In this document: piece by piece, positions 24,233 to 34,711 of the stretch | How positions within the stretch are numbered: the first letter of the stretch is position 1 | Layout of the letters: every line of letters starts with the position of its first letter | DNA from: Tenebrio molitor | Taxonomy: Eukaryota > Arthropoda > Insecta > Coleoptera > Tenebrionidae | Length of the DNA: 64,000 bases | NCBI RefSeq assembly: GCF_963966145.1 | Contig: NC_091050.1 | Span: 15,004,001 to 15,068,000, forward strand | Direction: 5' to 3' | Made by a program: the position numbers and the translations under genes | Notes under the pieces: model-generated | Told to the model about the DNA's origin: nothing | What the model saw: only the letters and a program-made list of their open reading frames with translations | Database searches by the model: none

Positions 24233-24665
24233 TTAGTTGTTCATTGATTGTCTCGTCTATACCATTAGTTTTTCCTCACAACAATTTTCATTCTTCCATT
24301 CACTTTATTTTACTAATCGTTTGTTGTTGATTAAAATTGGAGAACCTCACAATCAACAACCAACACTGAAGGTGTTATTCTTTATCAAGGATTTGTATAT
24401 TTTTTTAATAAAATGTAATATTTGAAAGTTCGTAATTAGCACAGTGGCGGCCATTAATTTGGAAACACCAAGATTTTTCTATTGTAAATTGTTTGTCACT
24501 TTGACAATGTTATTGACATATCAATTTTCTGTTGAATGCGCTCAACGATGACATGGGTGACATGAGTTCATGACATAACACTTACACTGTCAAATATTAC
24601 CAACACTGCAGCAGGTAGTGCAGCAGGGTTTTCTATATTTTATAGCTCCATAACTGCACAATTAC

Positions 24666-25003
24666 TGTTGCGCGTGAATCAAAGGCGAATAATTATTCTA
24701 TGATTTATTGAGACACACACTAGATGTTTGCCGATCTCTCGCATACATGAATGACTTACACTTTACACTTGATCTACTGTCAAGCTTTGAATTATAAGTG
24801 TACAAAAATGACTTACGCTTGCTCTGATGTCAAGCTCTGAATTGCAAGTATGTATACAAAATTGACTTACGCTTGCTCTAATGTCAAGCTCTGAAATGCA
24901 AGTGAAAACTTATTCTAAAACTACCACTATTATATAACTACGAGCGTGGGGGGTAGGGTGGCAAATGGCCGACGCCTCAAGCCAAGTTCAGGTAAACTGA
25001 ACA
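24666..25003 (-). repeat. 3' LTR of BEL/Pao element
   Basis: 338 bp, TG...CA ends. Internally it carries three diverged copies of a roughly 60-bp piece (gacttacgcttgctctgatg, gacttacgcttgctctaatg and gacttacactttacacttga). No clear polypurine tract precedes it; the adjoining minus-strand bases read ggcgggacca. Confidence 0.9.
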
Positions 25004-25177
25004 TGGTCCCGCCGTTGAAATGCTCTGATTTCAAAACAATATGATTAATTGACTTAAATTAAATTGATATGTACAAAAATGATTGAAACTATAAACATAA
25101 AGAAATCCTTAATTAATTAACCTACAATACATATATACATAAATCTTTGAATCATTGAATCACAAATGAAAACAACA

Positions 25178-28100
25178 CTAGACCGGTAAAGGGCTCAGTT
25201 TGTGCACTGATCGTTTCACCACACCACTTTTTGTTCGGACCGACACAGTACGCACTTTTCCATCGCGTCCAGGGTGCACTGCTTCGATGCGACCGAGACT
25301 CCAGCACAAGGGGGGTATGTTGTCCTCGTGAACGATGACGATGTCACCTACAGCTGCAGGGCGCGTTGATGTGGCCCATTTTGAACGTTGTTGCAGTTCG
25401 ACAATGTATTCACGAGACCACCTTTTCCAAAAATGTTGGCGTACTTGTTGGATTTTCTGCCATTGGTCCAGTCGATGGATGTTGATCTCGGTCACGTCAG
25501 ATTCGGCCGGGGCGGTGAGTGCAGTTCCAATTAGGAAGTGGCCAGGTGTGAGTGGGGATAAATCATCGGGATTTGAGGACAGGGGAGTTATAGGCCGCGA
25601 GTTGAGGCATGCCTCAATTAATGTGAGACATGTGTACATCTCTTCATATGTAAACAATGACTGACCTATAATTCTCTTGAAATGAAATTTCATGGACTTA
25701 ATACCTGCTTCCCAAATACCGCCCACATGCGGAGAACGAGGAGGTATAAAATGCCACTCAACATTGTTCTCAGCACAATTCGAAATGAAATTTTTGAAAA
25801 GTTCTGATTTTATGACTTCCTGATGAATGAATCTTAATTCGCGATCGCTTCCCTTGAAGGTCGTTGCGTTATCAGAGTACATTCTTGACGGTTTACCTCT
25901 GCGGGACATGAACCTTTTAAATGCTCCTATAAATGATGATGACGTACAGTCGGTAACCAACTCTAAATGAATTGCCTTGGTAGCCAAACATATGAATAAG
26001 CAAACATATGCCTTTATAGACCTCTTTCCACGACCTTTTCCTTCTCTTATAGAAATAGGTCCGGCGTAGTCTACACCGCAATCGCGAAACGGTCTGATAA
26101 GATTTACTCTTGCGTCAGGTAAATTTCCCATAATTTCCTCATAAGTGATTGGGGATGCGCGTCTACAAAGTACACAATTATGTAGTATTCTTCGGATGGT
26201 ATTGCGACCGCCTAAGAGCCAATAAGATTCTCTAATTGCCGCTAAGGTGGCTTGAGGTCCAGCGTGTAATTGACGCAGGTGTTCTCGTTCTACAATTAAA
26301 TTTGTTATGTGATGTCTTTTTGGTATGACAATTGGAAATTTTTTGTTGTAAAAAATGTTTGCATTTACCAATCTGCCGCCTACTCGGATAATTGAGTCTG
26401 CATCCAAAAATGGGTTTAATTTTATTAGTGGACTAGATTTGGGCAGTGGTTTATTTTTTACGAGACAGTTGTATTCGTCGGGGAATGCTTCCTGTTGTAC
26501 TAATTTTACAATAACATTATGACTAAACCTTATTTCCTTAACAGACAACGGTCCGGTTATTTTTTCACCTTTAATTTTGTTGTAAAATCGAAAGCAGAGG
26601 GCAATGACGTTAATTAATTTTTTGAAAGATGAATATTTTAATAACAATTCGGATGATTCGTTGTTAATTACTGCTTTTGTGCATACAATTCGACGTCGTT
26701 CTTCTGTTTCGGAAGGATTAATGATATTTTTGATATTGTCCGAATGATCGGTTTCGTTTTGCCACAAAAATGTTGGTCCATTTAACCATAATTTATTGTC
26801 AATCAATTGTTTAGGAGTACAACCACGAGAAATAATGTCAGCGGGATTTGAATTTGATGGCACATGTGTCCAATTTTCAATGTTGGTGAGTGTTTGAATT
26901 TTTGACACTCGATTAGCGACAAATGTGGTCCAAGTGTTTGGAGACGCTGCTAACCAGCTTAAAACAATTGTGGAATCGGTGTAGTAAAATTCATTGTCAA
27001 TTTCGCAATTCAAACTTTTCTTAACCTCAGTCATTAGTTCTGATACTAAGACTGCACCACATAGCTCTAATCTAGGTAGAGTTTGAGTTTTAATTGGAGC
27101 AACTCTAGATTTAGCAGTGAGTAACCGAACTTGAATATCCCCGTTTTTGTCACATGACTTGACAAATATACAAGCTCCGTATGCTAGCTGTGAAGAATCG
27201 CAAAATCCGTGTAATTCTACTTGAGTTGGGGTTTGAACACCTATTACACAACGCGGAATTATTACATCGTTGAGATCTGACAACGTTTTCACAAAATTAT
27301 CCCACTGATTTTCTAAATAATTTGGTAGTTTTTCATCCCATTCTAATTTGGCTGTCCACAACTTTTGAAGAAATATTTTCGCGGTTACAACAACTGGTGC
27401 AATTAATCCCAAAGGGTCGAATAATTGGGCTGTTAACGATAATACGACTCTTTTTGTTTTGACTACATTAACATCCCTTAACTTGATACGATACTGAATG
27501 TGATCCGAATTACAGTTCCAAATGATACCTAGTGTTTTTGAGATTCCTTCCTTATCTAAATTAATTTCAGAGGTATGTACAACTGAATTTGGTAACAATG
27601 ATTTTTCATTTGATGCCCATTTGCGTAAAGAAAAGGTACCTCGTGCCAAACATTCGGAAATTTCTGTTTTGAGCTTTAACGCATTTTCCGTGTTATCGCT
27701 ACCGCTTAGTAAATCGTCGACATACATGTTTTTCATGATGTGATCGTATGCATTTGGGAAATTATGTCTTTCGTCGCTTGCTAATTGATGCAATGTGCGT
27801 ATCGCTAAATAGGGAGCTGACGATACACCGAAAGTTACAGTTTTAAGTCTGTACGTCTGAATTTCTGAAATTTCGTCAAAGCGCCAGACAAATCTTTGAT
27901 AATCATAATATTGAGGCTGTATCTGTATTTGCCGATACATTTGTGAAATGTCAGCTGTGAACGCGACCTTGTGTTCTCTAAAACGTAAAAGAATGGAATA
28001 CAAATCTGACTGAATTTTGGGACCAATTAACAAGAGGTCGTTTAGACTTTTTTGATTGGAGGTTTTCGCCGACGCATCAAATACCACACGCAATTGGGTG

Positions 28101-30304
28101 GTCGTACTCTCTTCCTTTGTTACCCCATGATGCGGTAAATAATAACAAGGATTGTCGAGTTCGTTTGCCGGTACCTGCTCAGCATGTCCCTGTCGGAAGT
28201 AATCTTCAATCACTTTCGCATAGACCGTTTTAAAACCTTTGTCCCTTCTAAATTTGCATTCTAGCGATTTGAAACGCTTTATGGCACCCGCTCTAGAAGT
28301 ACCTAAATTACGTTTTTCCTGTTTAAATGGTAAAGGGACCAAGTATTTACCCGTCTTCGACCGTTTATGATGGTCAGCAAATATTTTCTCACAGAGAGCG
28401 TCGTCTTGGTTTATGATTGTTTCGTTTTTAAAAGAGTCCAGTTCCCAAAACTTATTAACCATCTGTTCGAGAGCAGGTTGTACAAAGTGGCATAAATTTC
28501 GAATTGCAATATCCTGTCCATTGTTGTAACAGGAATTTACAACAACCCAACCAAGTTTCGTTTCTTGCAGAAGAAAGTTTTGTGCCAAAGATTCGCGATT
28601 AGGCTTCAAGAGTTGGAAGAAAACTTGAGCACCAATTAATAAATCTATTGCTCCTTTCACATGAAATGTAGGATCTGCTAATTGGATGTGTTGTGGAAAT
28701 TTTAAATTCGCGGTTGAAAATGAATTACATGGCAAAAATTCGGAAATTTGAGGAATGACTACGCACGACAAATTTGAATTGTAATCTTCATAATTCGACT
28801 GAATTTTGATATCTGTTACGTTTGACGCATTTGTTAGGGACTGATTGATGCCAGCGACTGACAGAACTACGGGTTGTAATTTTAGTTTTAACAACTTTGC
28901 TACTCGTTCTGACACAAAATTTAATTGAGAGCCGCTGTCTAAAAGAGCCCTAAATACGTGTGTTTTACCAAAATGATCATAAACTTGGACTTGTGCCGTG
29001 GGAAGTATTACGTTGCTAAAATACACTTGATGTGAATTTATCTTCAAAACAGTTGGTGGTTGTTGATTATTATTTGTCTGTGAATGAGTTTCATGCAATA
29101 AAGTGTTGTGCGATTCCTTGCAAATTTTACATCGATATTCCGATTTACAAGTGGATGCTACATGATTATCGCGAAAACAATTGTTACATAAGCGTTTTGA
29201 ATGAACGAGATTGATCCTGTCTTTTACCGTTAAATTGATAAATTGTGCGCAATGAAATAAGTTGTGATTTTGCGAACAACACGGACAAGTGAGGATTTTG
29301 TTGTTGCCGGAATTTGATTTTTTGCCTTTGTTAGTCGACACATTCGCGATTACTTTAGGCTTCACCTTTTTTGAATTATTGTCATGACTAACGGATTTGT
29401 TAGACATTAGATGTAATGTTTCTAATGTTTCGCATCGCTTTTCTAAAAATTCCTTTAGTTGATCCCATGTCGGTAGATTAGCCGTTAATTTAGACTGCCA
29501 TTCTCTTTTAGACACGAAATCTAATTTTTCCGAAATTATTGCAACTAAAGTAACGTCGCGGAACTTTTGTGGGGTGATATCATGTACATTGAGAGCTTCT
29601 AAATGACTTGATACAGTATCTAATAACTTTCGCAATTCCTGATACGATGGTTTGTTTAAATTGTTGTGATTTAAAATGCCAAAAATATGCTCTTGAACAA
29701 TTAATCTTTGATTGCTGTACCGATTTTGTAGAAGACTCCAGGCAATGTAATAATTTTCAGCCGTTACCTTTAGCGATTCAATTGTTTTAATTGCGTTACC
29801 CTTTAAGCACGACTTTAAATAGTGAAATTTGTGAATTTCTGAAAGTTGCGTGTTTTGATCGACTAGAGCTGAAAAAGTGTCGTAAAAAGAGGTCCAGTCA
29901 GAATATGAACCATCAAAGGACGGTAATGTTAATTCTGGTAATTTGACTGGAACTGATTTTTGATTTACTTCATTTGAATTTGAAATCGGATTTGAAATTG
30001 TTGTTTGTTGACTTTGTGGTTTATGTTGGGCTTCCAAAGTGCGTAATTTTGACAAAACACTGTGGTAGTCCTTATCAAAAGTCGTACCTTGATCTGCAGT
30101 AGAAGTTTGATTAAGAGAGATTTCTATATCTTCAATCTGCATTTGAATTTCAAAAAACTCATCATAAATAGGTCTTAATTTTGTTAACCGTTCTTGAATT
30201 TCCATTAAACATGATAAATCTGGCAAAGCATTTTGAGCCAATGTTAATTTGCGTTTTATAGCTCCTCGCTTTATGTTTAACGATGAAAGTGTTTCGGCAG
30301 TCAT
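25178..30304 (-). CDS. BEL/Pao gag-pol polyprotein, 1,708 aa
   Basis: A single frame from ATG 30,304 to TAA 25,178. Order of domains: coiled N terminus; gag-like DUF1759 region (LPSFDGSYSDWTSFYDTF, about residues 123-140); zinc knuckles (CPCCSQNHNLFHC and CNNCFRDNHVASTC, about 340-390); aspartic protease with ALLDSGSQLNFVS (about 450); reverse transcriptase with the YVDD box (about 858); RNase H region (HGFCDSSQLAYGACIF, about 1,030); integrase HHCC and core (CGVDYAGP about 1,405, YSDNATTF about 1,475, GGIWEAGIKS about 1,528); and a C-terminal DUF5641-type domain (GDIVIVHEDNIPPLCWSLG). This order (protease, RT, RH, integrase) and these DUFs are typical of BEL/Pao. No envelope frame follows. 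Confidence 0.95.
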   Translation of the reverse strand: MTAETLSSLNIKRGAIKRKLTLAQNALPDLSCLMEIQERLTKLRPIYDEFFEIQMQIEDIEISLNQTSTADQGTTFDKDYHSVLSKLRTLEAQHKPQSQQTTISNPISNSNEVNQKSVPVKLPELTLPSFDGSYSDWTSFYDTFSALVDQNTQLSEIHKFHYLKSCLKGNAIKTIESLKVTAENYYIAWSLLQNRYSNQRLIVQEHIFGILNHNNLNKPSYQELRKLLDTVSSHLEALNVHDITPQKFRDVTLVAIISEKLDFVSKREWQSKLTANLPTWDQLKEFLEKRCETLETLHLMSNKSVSHDNNSKKVKPKVIANVSTNKGKKSNSGNNKILTCPCCSQNHNLFHCAQFINLTVKDRINLVHSKRLCNNCFRDNHVASTCKSEYRCKICKESHNTLLHETHSQTNNNQQPPTVLKINSHQVYFSNVILPTAQVQVYDHFGKTHVFRALLDSGSQLNFVSERVAKLLKLKLQPVVLSVAGINQSLTNASNVTDIKIQSNYEDYNSNLSCVVIPQISEFLPCNSFSTANLKFPQHIQLADPTFHVKGAIDLLIGAQVFFQLLKPNRESLAQNFLLQETKLGWVVVNSCYNNGQDIAIRNLCHFVQPALEQMVNKFWELDSFKNETIINQDDALCEKIFADHHKRSKTGKYLVPLPFKQEKRNLGTSRAGAIKRFKSLECKFRRDKGFKTVYAKVIEDYFRQGHAEQVPANELDNPCYYLPHHGVTKEESTTTQLRVVFDASAKTSNQKSLNDLLLIGPKIQSDLYSILLRFREHKVAFTADISQMYRQIQIQPQYYDYQRFVWRFDEISEIQTYRLKTVTFGVSSAPYLAIRTLHQLASDERHNFPNAYDHIMKNMYVDDLLSGSDNTENALKLKTEISECLARGTFSLRKWASNEKSLLPNSVVHTSEINLDKEGISKTLGIIWNCNSDHIQYRIKLRDVNVVKTKRVVLSLTAQLFDPLGLIAPVVVTAKIFLQKLWTAKLEWDEKLPNYLENQWDNFVKTLSDLNDVIIPRCVIGVQTPTQVELHGFCDSSQLAYGACIFVKSCDKNGDIQVRLLTAKSRVAPIKTQTLPRLELCGAVLVSELMTEVKKSLNCEIDNEFYYTDSTIVLSWLAASPNTWTTFVANRVSKIQTLTNIENWTHVPSNSNPADIISRGCTPKQLIDNKLWLNGPTFLWQNETDHSDNIKNIINPSETEERRRIVCTKAVINNESSELLLKYSSFKKLINVIALCFRFYNKIKGEKITGPLSVKEIRFSHNVIVKLVQQEAFPDEYNCLVKNKPLPKSSPLIKLNPFLDADSIIRVGGRLVNANIFYNKKFPIVIPKRHHITNLIVEREHLRQLHAGPQATLAAIRESYWLLGGRNTIRRILHNCVLCRRASPITYEEIMGNLPDARVNLIRPFRDCGVDYAGPISIREGKGRGKRSIKAYVCLFICLATKAIHLELVTDCTSSSFIGAFKRFMSRRGKPSRMYSDNATTFKGSDRELRFIHQEVIKSELFKNFISNCAENNVEWHFIPPRSPHVGGIWEAGIKSMKFHFKRIIGQSLFTYEEMYTCLTLIEACLNSRPITPLSSNPDDLSPLTPGHFLIGTALTAPAESDVTEINIHRLDQWQKIQQVRQHFWKRWSREYIVELQQRSKWATSTRPAAVGDIVIVHEDNIPPLCWSLGRIEAVHPGRDGKVRTVSVRTKSGVVKRSVHKLSPLPV

Positions 30305-30396
30305 TGTTTACTTATGAATTGTAACGTTGATACCGAAAATTGATTGAAATTGGGAATGGAAAAATGGATTTGAACTGCACTTACTGGTGTGAAGTC

Positions 30397-30550
30397 TGAT
30401 GTCCACGCTGCTGGGGTTGACTTGGACGTGAAGCTGCTCGTTGATGTCCACGCTGCTGGGGTTGACTTGGACGTGAAGCTGCTCGTTGATGTCCACGCTA
30501 CTGAGGTTGACCTGGTCGTGAAGCTGCTCGTTGATGATGTTCACGCTGCC
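30397..30550 (-). repeat. 45-bp leader repeats, about 3.4 units
   Basis: The word tgatgtccacgctgctgggg and its variant recur at 45-bp spacing between the primer-binding site and the polyprotein start. On the minus strand the 15-residue unit is INEQLHVQVNPSSVD within a 78-codon frame (30,308-30,544) that ends four bases before the polyprotein ATG. It may be a leader frame or only a length-variable leader repeat. Confidence 0.75.
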
Positions 30551-30632
30551 TAAGGACGTCCTCGTCGTGGGTTTTTTCTTTTTTGATGTTACGGTGTGGA
30601 AACACTTTGTTTTATGATGATAATGCGAGAAA

Positions 30633-30649
30633 TCCGGCTCGAAGGACCA
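30633..30649 (-). other. Primer-binding site, complementary to tRNA-Tyr
   Basis: Three bases after the 5' LTR, the minus strand reads TGGTCCTTCGAGCCGGA. Its complement, TCCGGCTCGAAGGACCA, equals the 3' end of insect tRNA-Tyr plus CCA as I recall it. Confidence 0.7.
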
Positions 30650-30652
30650 AAA

Positions 30653-30990
30653 TGTTGCGCGTGAATCAAAGGCGAATAATTATTCTATGATTTATTGAGA
30701 CACACACTAGATGTTTGCCGATCTCTCGCATACATGAATGACTTACACTTTACACTTGATCTACTGTCAAGCTTTGAATTATAAGTGTACAAAAATGACT
30801 TACGCTTGCTCTGATGTCAAGCTCTGAATTGCAAGTATGTATACAAAATTGACTTACGCTTGCTCTAATGTCAAGCTCTGAAATGCAAGTGAAAACTTAT
30901 TCTAAAACTACCACTATTATATAACTACGAGCGTGGGGGGTAGGGTGGCAAATGGCCGACGCCTCAAGCCAAGTTCAGGTAAACTGAACA
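30653..30990 (-). repeat. 5' LTR of BEL/Pao element
   Basis: Same length and, by reading, the same sequence as 24,666-25,003. Transcription would start in this copy on the minus strand. Confidence 0.9.
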
Positions 30991-31554
30991 ATTACGAATT
31001 CACTTTTTCAAAAGCCGACCTTTTTGGTTATAATTCGCATGTCATATTTTTCAAAAGTAACTAGGTTTTTTAGCAACCGTGATTTTTACGTGAAATTGAA
31101 TGTGAATGAAGTTGACGTTTTCTGACACTCTTTGTGGAAAAGTGAATACCTAGAAAGTGTTGAAAAATTTAAAAATGGCCTACCCTGAGGACAAAAAAAG
31201 GATGAAGGTATTTTATACGGTCTCATCTTTATCGAAAAAGATAAAATTGGTTCGTGCTTTAAACAGTTTCGATTATTAATCGCCTTCATTAACATACTAG
31301 TTTATTAAATAACTATTAGATGCTAGACGTATTAATAACCTCATTTTAATATCTATCTACTATTGTCACGTTATTGTGACAAATTGCAATAATTAAGACA
31401 AGGCACATTTTTTCGTATCGATCAATGACTGTAATTTAGAAAGCATAAAATCATTTTTGTTAAAATTCCTCTATCATTAACCGGAACGTTAATGACTTTA
31501 ATGGTAGTTTTGGAAATATCGTTAAATGATTAATGGCGTACTTAGGCCGCTAGT

Positions 31555-31610
31555 GTAGAGTATATAAGAAACGTTTATGGTGATAACTGTTCATTACTGT
31601 CAGTCATACT
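31555..31610 (+). promoter_or_regulatory. TATA plus initiator, forward promoter of unit B
   Basis: gtagagtatataagaaacg with TCAGTC at 31,600-31,605, as in unit A. Here too the downstream signal exon is absent after agcaactggt. Confidence 0.5.
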
Positions 31611-31723
31611 GAACGATTCAGCAACTGGTACCTGATAATCGAGATTCTTCTGTATCCTATTTTATCAAAAGTAAATTCAGGATGGATTGGGTATTTCAGT
31701 GTCAAATAATTTTATATTTTGGC

Positions 31724-32731
31724 TAGAGGTATTTTCATATTTGGTGGCGGAAACAAAAGACTGAGAAATGTCACAAAATTGTGTTGTCAGTGTCAAAATT
31801 CTCATAAACGCCGTAAAAAGGAATGTCTAGGTACAGTCCATTCACTTTTGTTTTAGACCAGAATAGGCTATGGAAATTTGGCGAGTTGTATGGTAAGACT
31901 GTGGCTGAATGACAATATACATCATGTATAATATTTGAGGTTACACTTTCTTGTCAAAATTCATGACCAGGGCCCCATTCCACCAACATTTTTTGAAACT
32001 TTGCACTTTGCGCTTTTCACTTTGCCGATATTGAAAAATGCAAACCTTTTACGTTCCACCAATATTCTTAACCACTATGCAAAAAAGTGGAAATTTTTAT
32101 GTATTTGCAAAGCCAATTTACTTTTCCTTTGCAAAATATATTGTTGTTGTTGGAACGCAAAGTTGTTTGGTAAAGTGTAAAGGGCATAGTATAAAGCTGC
32201 AAAGTCGTTGGTGGAATAGGGCCCATATATTATCATTTTCCAATTAACTACATAGTTTCGAGGACTCAATAATGTGTGTATTTAGTGATAAATGTAAATA
32301 TTGCACAAATTTAAAACTAATTTACCTTAATACTTAATAATAATGTCAAATTTGACACTGGCAGTTCGAAAAATTTAATTTTGTTATTTTGACATAGCCC
32401 CGATACCAACATTTAAAGAAATTAAAATAGCCTACTCTGATCTAAAACAAAAATGAATGTATTATAAATTTAAATTTTCGCTAAATAGATTGAAGAAATG
32501 AATTCTAAGGAAACCAGTTTTTGTCAGTGGTTCAAAAGGAAAAGTTATTCTCATATAATCAAACGTATTACAAATTATGTCTCTAGTTCGACGATGAATA
32601 ACTTTCTTACTGCCAATTTGCTGCATTTCTGTGGAAATCACGAACGTCTTTGAGAAATTTGACACTGACAATACAAATTTGTGACATTTATCAGTCTTTT
32701 GTTTCCGCCATCAAATATGAAAATATCTCTA
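31724..32731. mobile_element. TIR element with a second element nested inside
   Basis: The outer element has the same ends as 15,420-15,803 (tagaggtattttcatatttg and reverse complement). Inside, at 31,834-32,464, is a 631-bp element with ends cagtccattcacttttgttt and reverse complement of taatacattcatttttgttt, inserted at TA: the outer family member at 15,540 reads ggtaaatttaaatt without interruption. No transposase recognised in either. Confidence 0.85.
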
Positions 32732-32840
32732 GCATTTGCTTTTGCTAGCAATTTTTCTAGCCTTTGGTCGCATATGCTATGCTTTTGTTTATAAGTGTGC
32801 TAGCAAAGGCTAGAAAAATTGCTAGCAAAAGCAAATGCTA
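32730..32840. repeat. Perfect 37-bp-arm hairpin
   Basis: Left arm 32,730-32,766 (starts tagcatttgcttttgctagc) and right arm 32,804-32,840 are exact reverse complements, with a 37-bp loop. It abuts the preceding TIR element and is absent from unit A. Confidence 0.9.
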
Positions 32841-33919
32841 CCTCTTTATTAATATGGGCCTATGTCTTGTAAATAGTAACATGCAGGGAGTTAACATAAT
32901 GCGAATTTAGCAATGGTCAATCCAACGTGAACGGTGTATGCAGTCGAATGCAAAACGTTTTGGTCGTCAATGTCACTAAAAGTTATTCGTTTATGGCTTA
33001 TTGTCATGAAAAAGTCAAAAATAATTTAAACGTCAATTAGTAGCATCATGAGCCTGACATCGCCGCGCCAATGTCACAATTAACGTCAAATAAATAATGT
33101 AAAGGTTAAGACCGATTTAAAATTGAGTATTTCAAAGTTTGTGAAAAAATGACATTGACGACCAAAACGTTTTGCATTTAACTGTATAATTTTCCCCAAA
33201 ATTATAAAACCACCACCACCGCAATTTACCTGGAAAATACAATCGGCAACGTTGTATAAGCACATTAATTTGACGTTTGACATGGGGAAAATAAAATGTT
33301 AGATTAGGCCTTGTGCTTTTTTTTATTGTGCGATTTTGATTATACATACTAAAGTTTATACTAAATTAGTTTACAGTATAACCAAAAACAGCTACTGAAA
33401 TTAAAATATCCAGCTTTTTTCGAAAATATATTGTGGGCTGCATTTTCAATTCCATCGGGCTTATTATCACTCGTGAATAACCCTGTATTATGTACTTATT
33501 ACATAAAGAGCTATTAAAATAACATTTATTAAAAAAAAACGTTGAGAATGTCTTAAAATATTCATTATCATCACACTTGCTCAATTAATAACACAAGACG
33601 TAACGTGAACGTACTCTTATTGTTATTTGCAACAGTCGAAGATTTATTCAAATACAAGAATTTTTGTCTTTTTTGTCTAAATTGAAACACTTTCTCGGAT
33701 TCTATTTAATTTTATATTATTTAATTAATCATTTTAATAAGTTTTTTATTTTTATATTTTATTCTATTTAAATTTAATTAGTTCCTTTTCACAACAATTT
33801 ATCTTCCATTTTATTGCACTAGGACTAGTTGTTACTCTTCAATTTCTCAACAACTTAAGAACAATTAGAGAAATGGTTGAAAGCTACGTTTTACTGGTTG
33901 CCTACGAGGCAACAACATA

Positions 33920-34261
33920 CAGGGCAAGTCACATAAGGTTTATTTCTGAATTTATTTTGTACGCAACCAAGAATACTAATTACGCTGACCACTTGATACC
34001 ATTTATAATGTGATTTTATTTAGTAATCCACGTAGGTATGTAATTTGGCTAAAAATGTCAAAATGACAGTTGATGAATTTAATTTTTGATTTCATTAATC
34101 AGAACAGGAAAACGCCATTGTGACATTTTTAGCCAAATTACATACCTACGTTGATTACTAAATTAAATCACATTATAAATGGTATCAAGTAGTCAGCGTC
34201 ATTAGTATTTTTGGTTGCGTACAAAATAAATTCGGAAATAACCCTTATGTGACTTGCCCTG
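33920..34261. mobile_element. MITE with TIRs of about 150 bp, private to unit B
   Basis: Begins cagggcaagtcacataaggt and ends with the reverse complement; TA at both borders (33,918-33,919; 34,262-34,263). Nearly the whole element is two inverted halves. Unit A at about 19,498 is uninterrupted (aacaaaatatttatatt). Confidence 0.9.
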
Positions 34262-34711
34262 TATTTATATTAACTATCTTACGATATTATTTAAATAGTT
34301 GAAGAAGAATTCATGGTGAATGAATTCTACTTCTCTATGTATTTGGTCATATTGGGGAATGCAGTTCGTTATGATTTTGACCCATTCCCCAAGATTTATG
34401 TGTTCCAAAGCGAAAATAAATATACCCGGCGCATCCACCATTTGTCCTTAAAACACTTATCACACTCGTAATTACGTTGTTGTCCAGAAAAACCGACTAA
34501 TGAAATTCTATTTTTATTTTCTTGTCTATTAACAAAGAAATACGAAATCGCTGTCAAAGAAACGCATAATGAAAGACATTTTTTTCTCCAAAAAAGTTAG
34601 TATGTTGCATTTCAACAGAACATTTATTTTGTTTTGGTGTAGGAAAGAAATAAATTAAACATTTTCATTTACATCTTTATTAGAATCTCAATGACGTACA
34701 TTAGAATTCGT

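Larger units (their letters stand above)
24666..30990 (-). mobile_element. Complete BEL/Pao LTR retrotransposon
   Basis: The element is 6,325 bp with 338-bp LTRs (24,666-25,003 and 30,653-30,990) that I could not tell apart by eye, beginning TGTTGCGCG and ending CTGAACA. The target duplication ATTAC sits at 24,661-24,665 and 30,991-30,995, five bases as usual for BEL/Pao. The paralogous empty site (gcacaattacgaattc) is at 39,010-39,025. It holds one uninterrupted polyprotein frame on the minus strand. Matching LTRs, a perfect target duplication and an intact frame point to a recent, possibly still competent insertion. Confidence 0.95.
24601..31310 (+). repeat. Repeat E, copy 1, split by the BEL/Pao insertion
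   Basis: Starts caacactgcagcaggtagtg (24,601-24,665), is interrupted by the retrotransposon, and resumes at 30,991 to about 31,310. Copies: 38,955-39,470 (same orientation, uninterrupted) and 41,700-42,215 (inverted). Copy 1 also lacks the palindromic section that the other two have near one end. A frame of 69-78 codons is preserved in all three copies but looks like a by-product of sequence identity. Confidence 0.8.
17772..31399. repeat. Tandem duplication unit A
   Basis: The unit starts at aaggcatattttttcctatc and continues through the same ordered series of landmarks as unit B: forward promoter, peptide-gene remnant on the minus strand, HTH-gene relics, the tggcggccattaatttgg segment, and the cattttaatatctatctact end. 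Without its private insertions (247-bp MITE, palindromic insert, P-like element, 6.3-kb BEL/Pao) it would be close to the size of B. The 20.2-20.9 kb and 35.0-35.7 kb parts are almost identical by eye. Confidence 0.85.
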
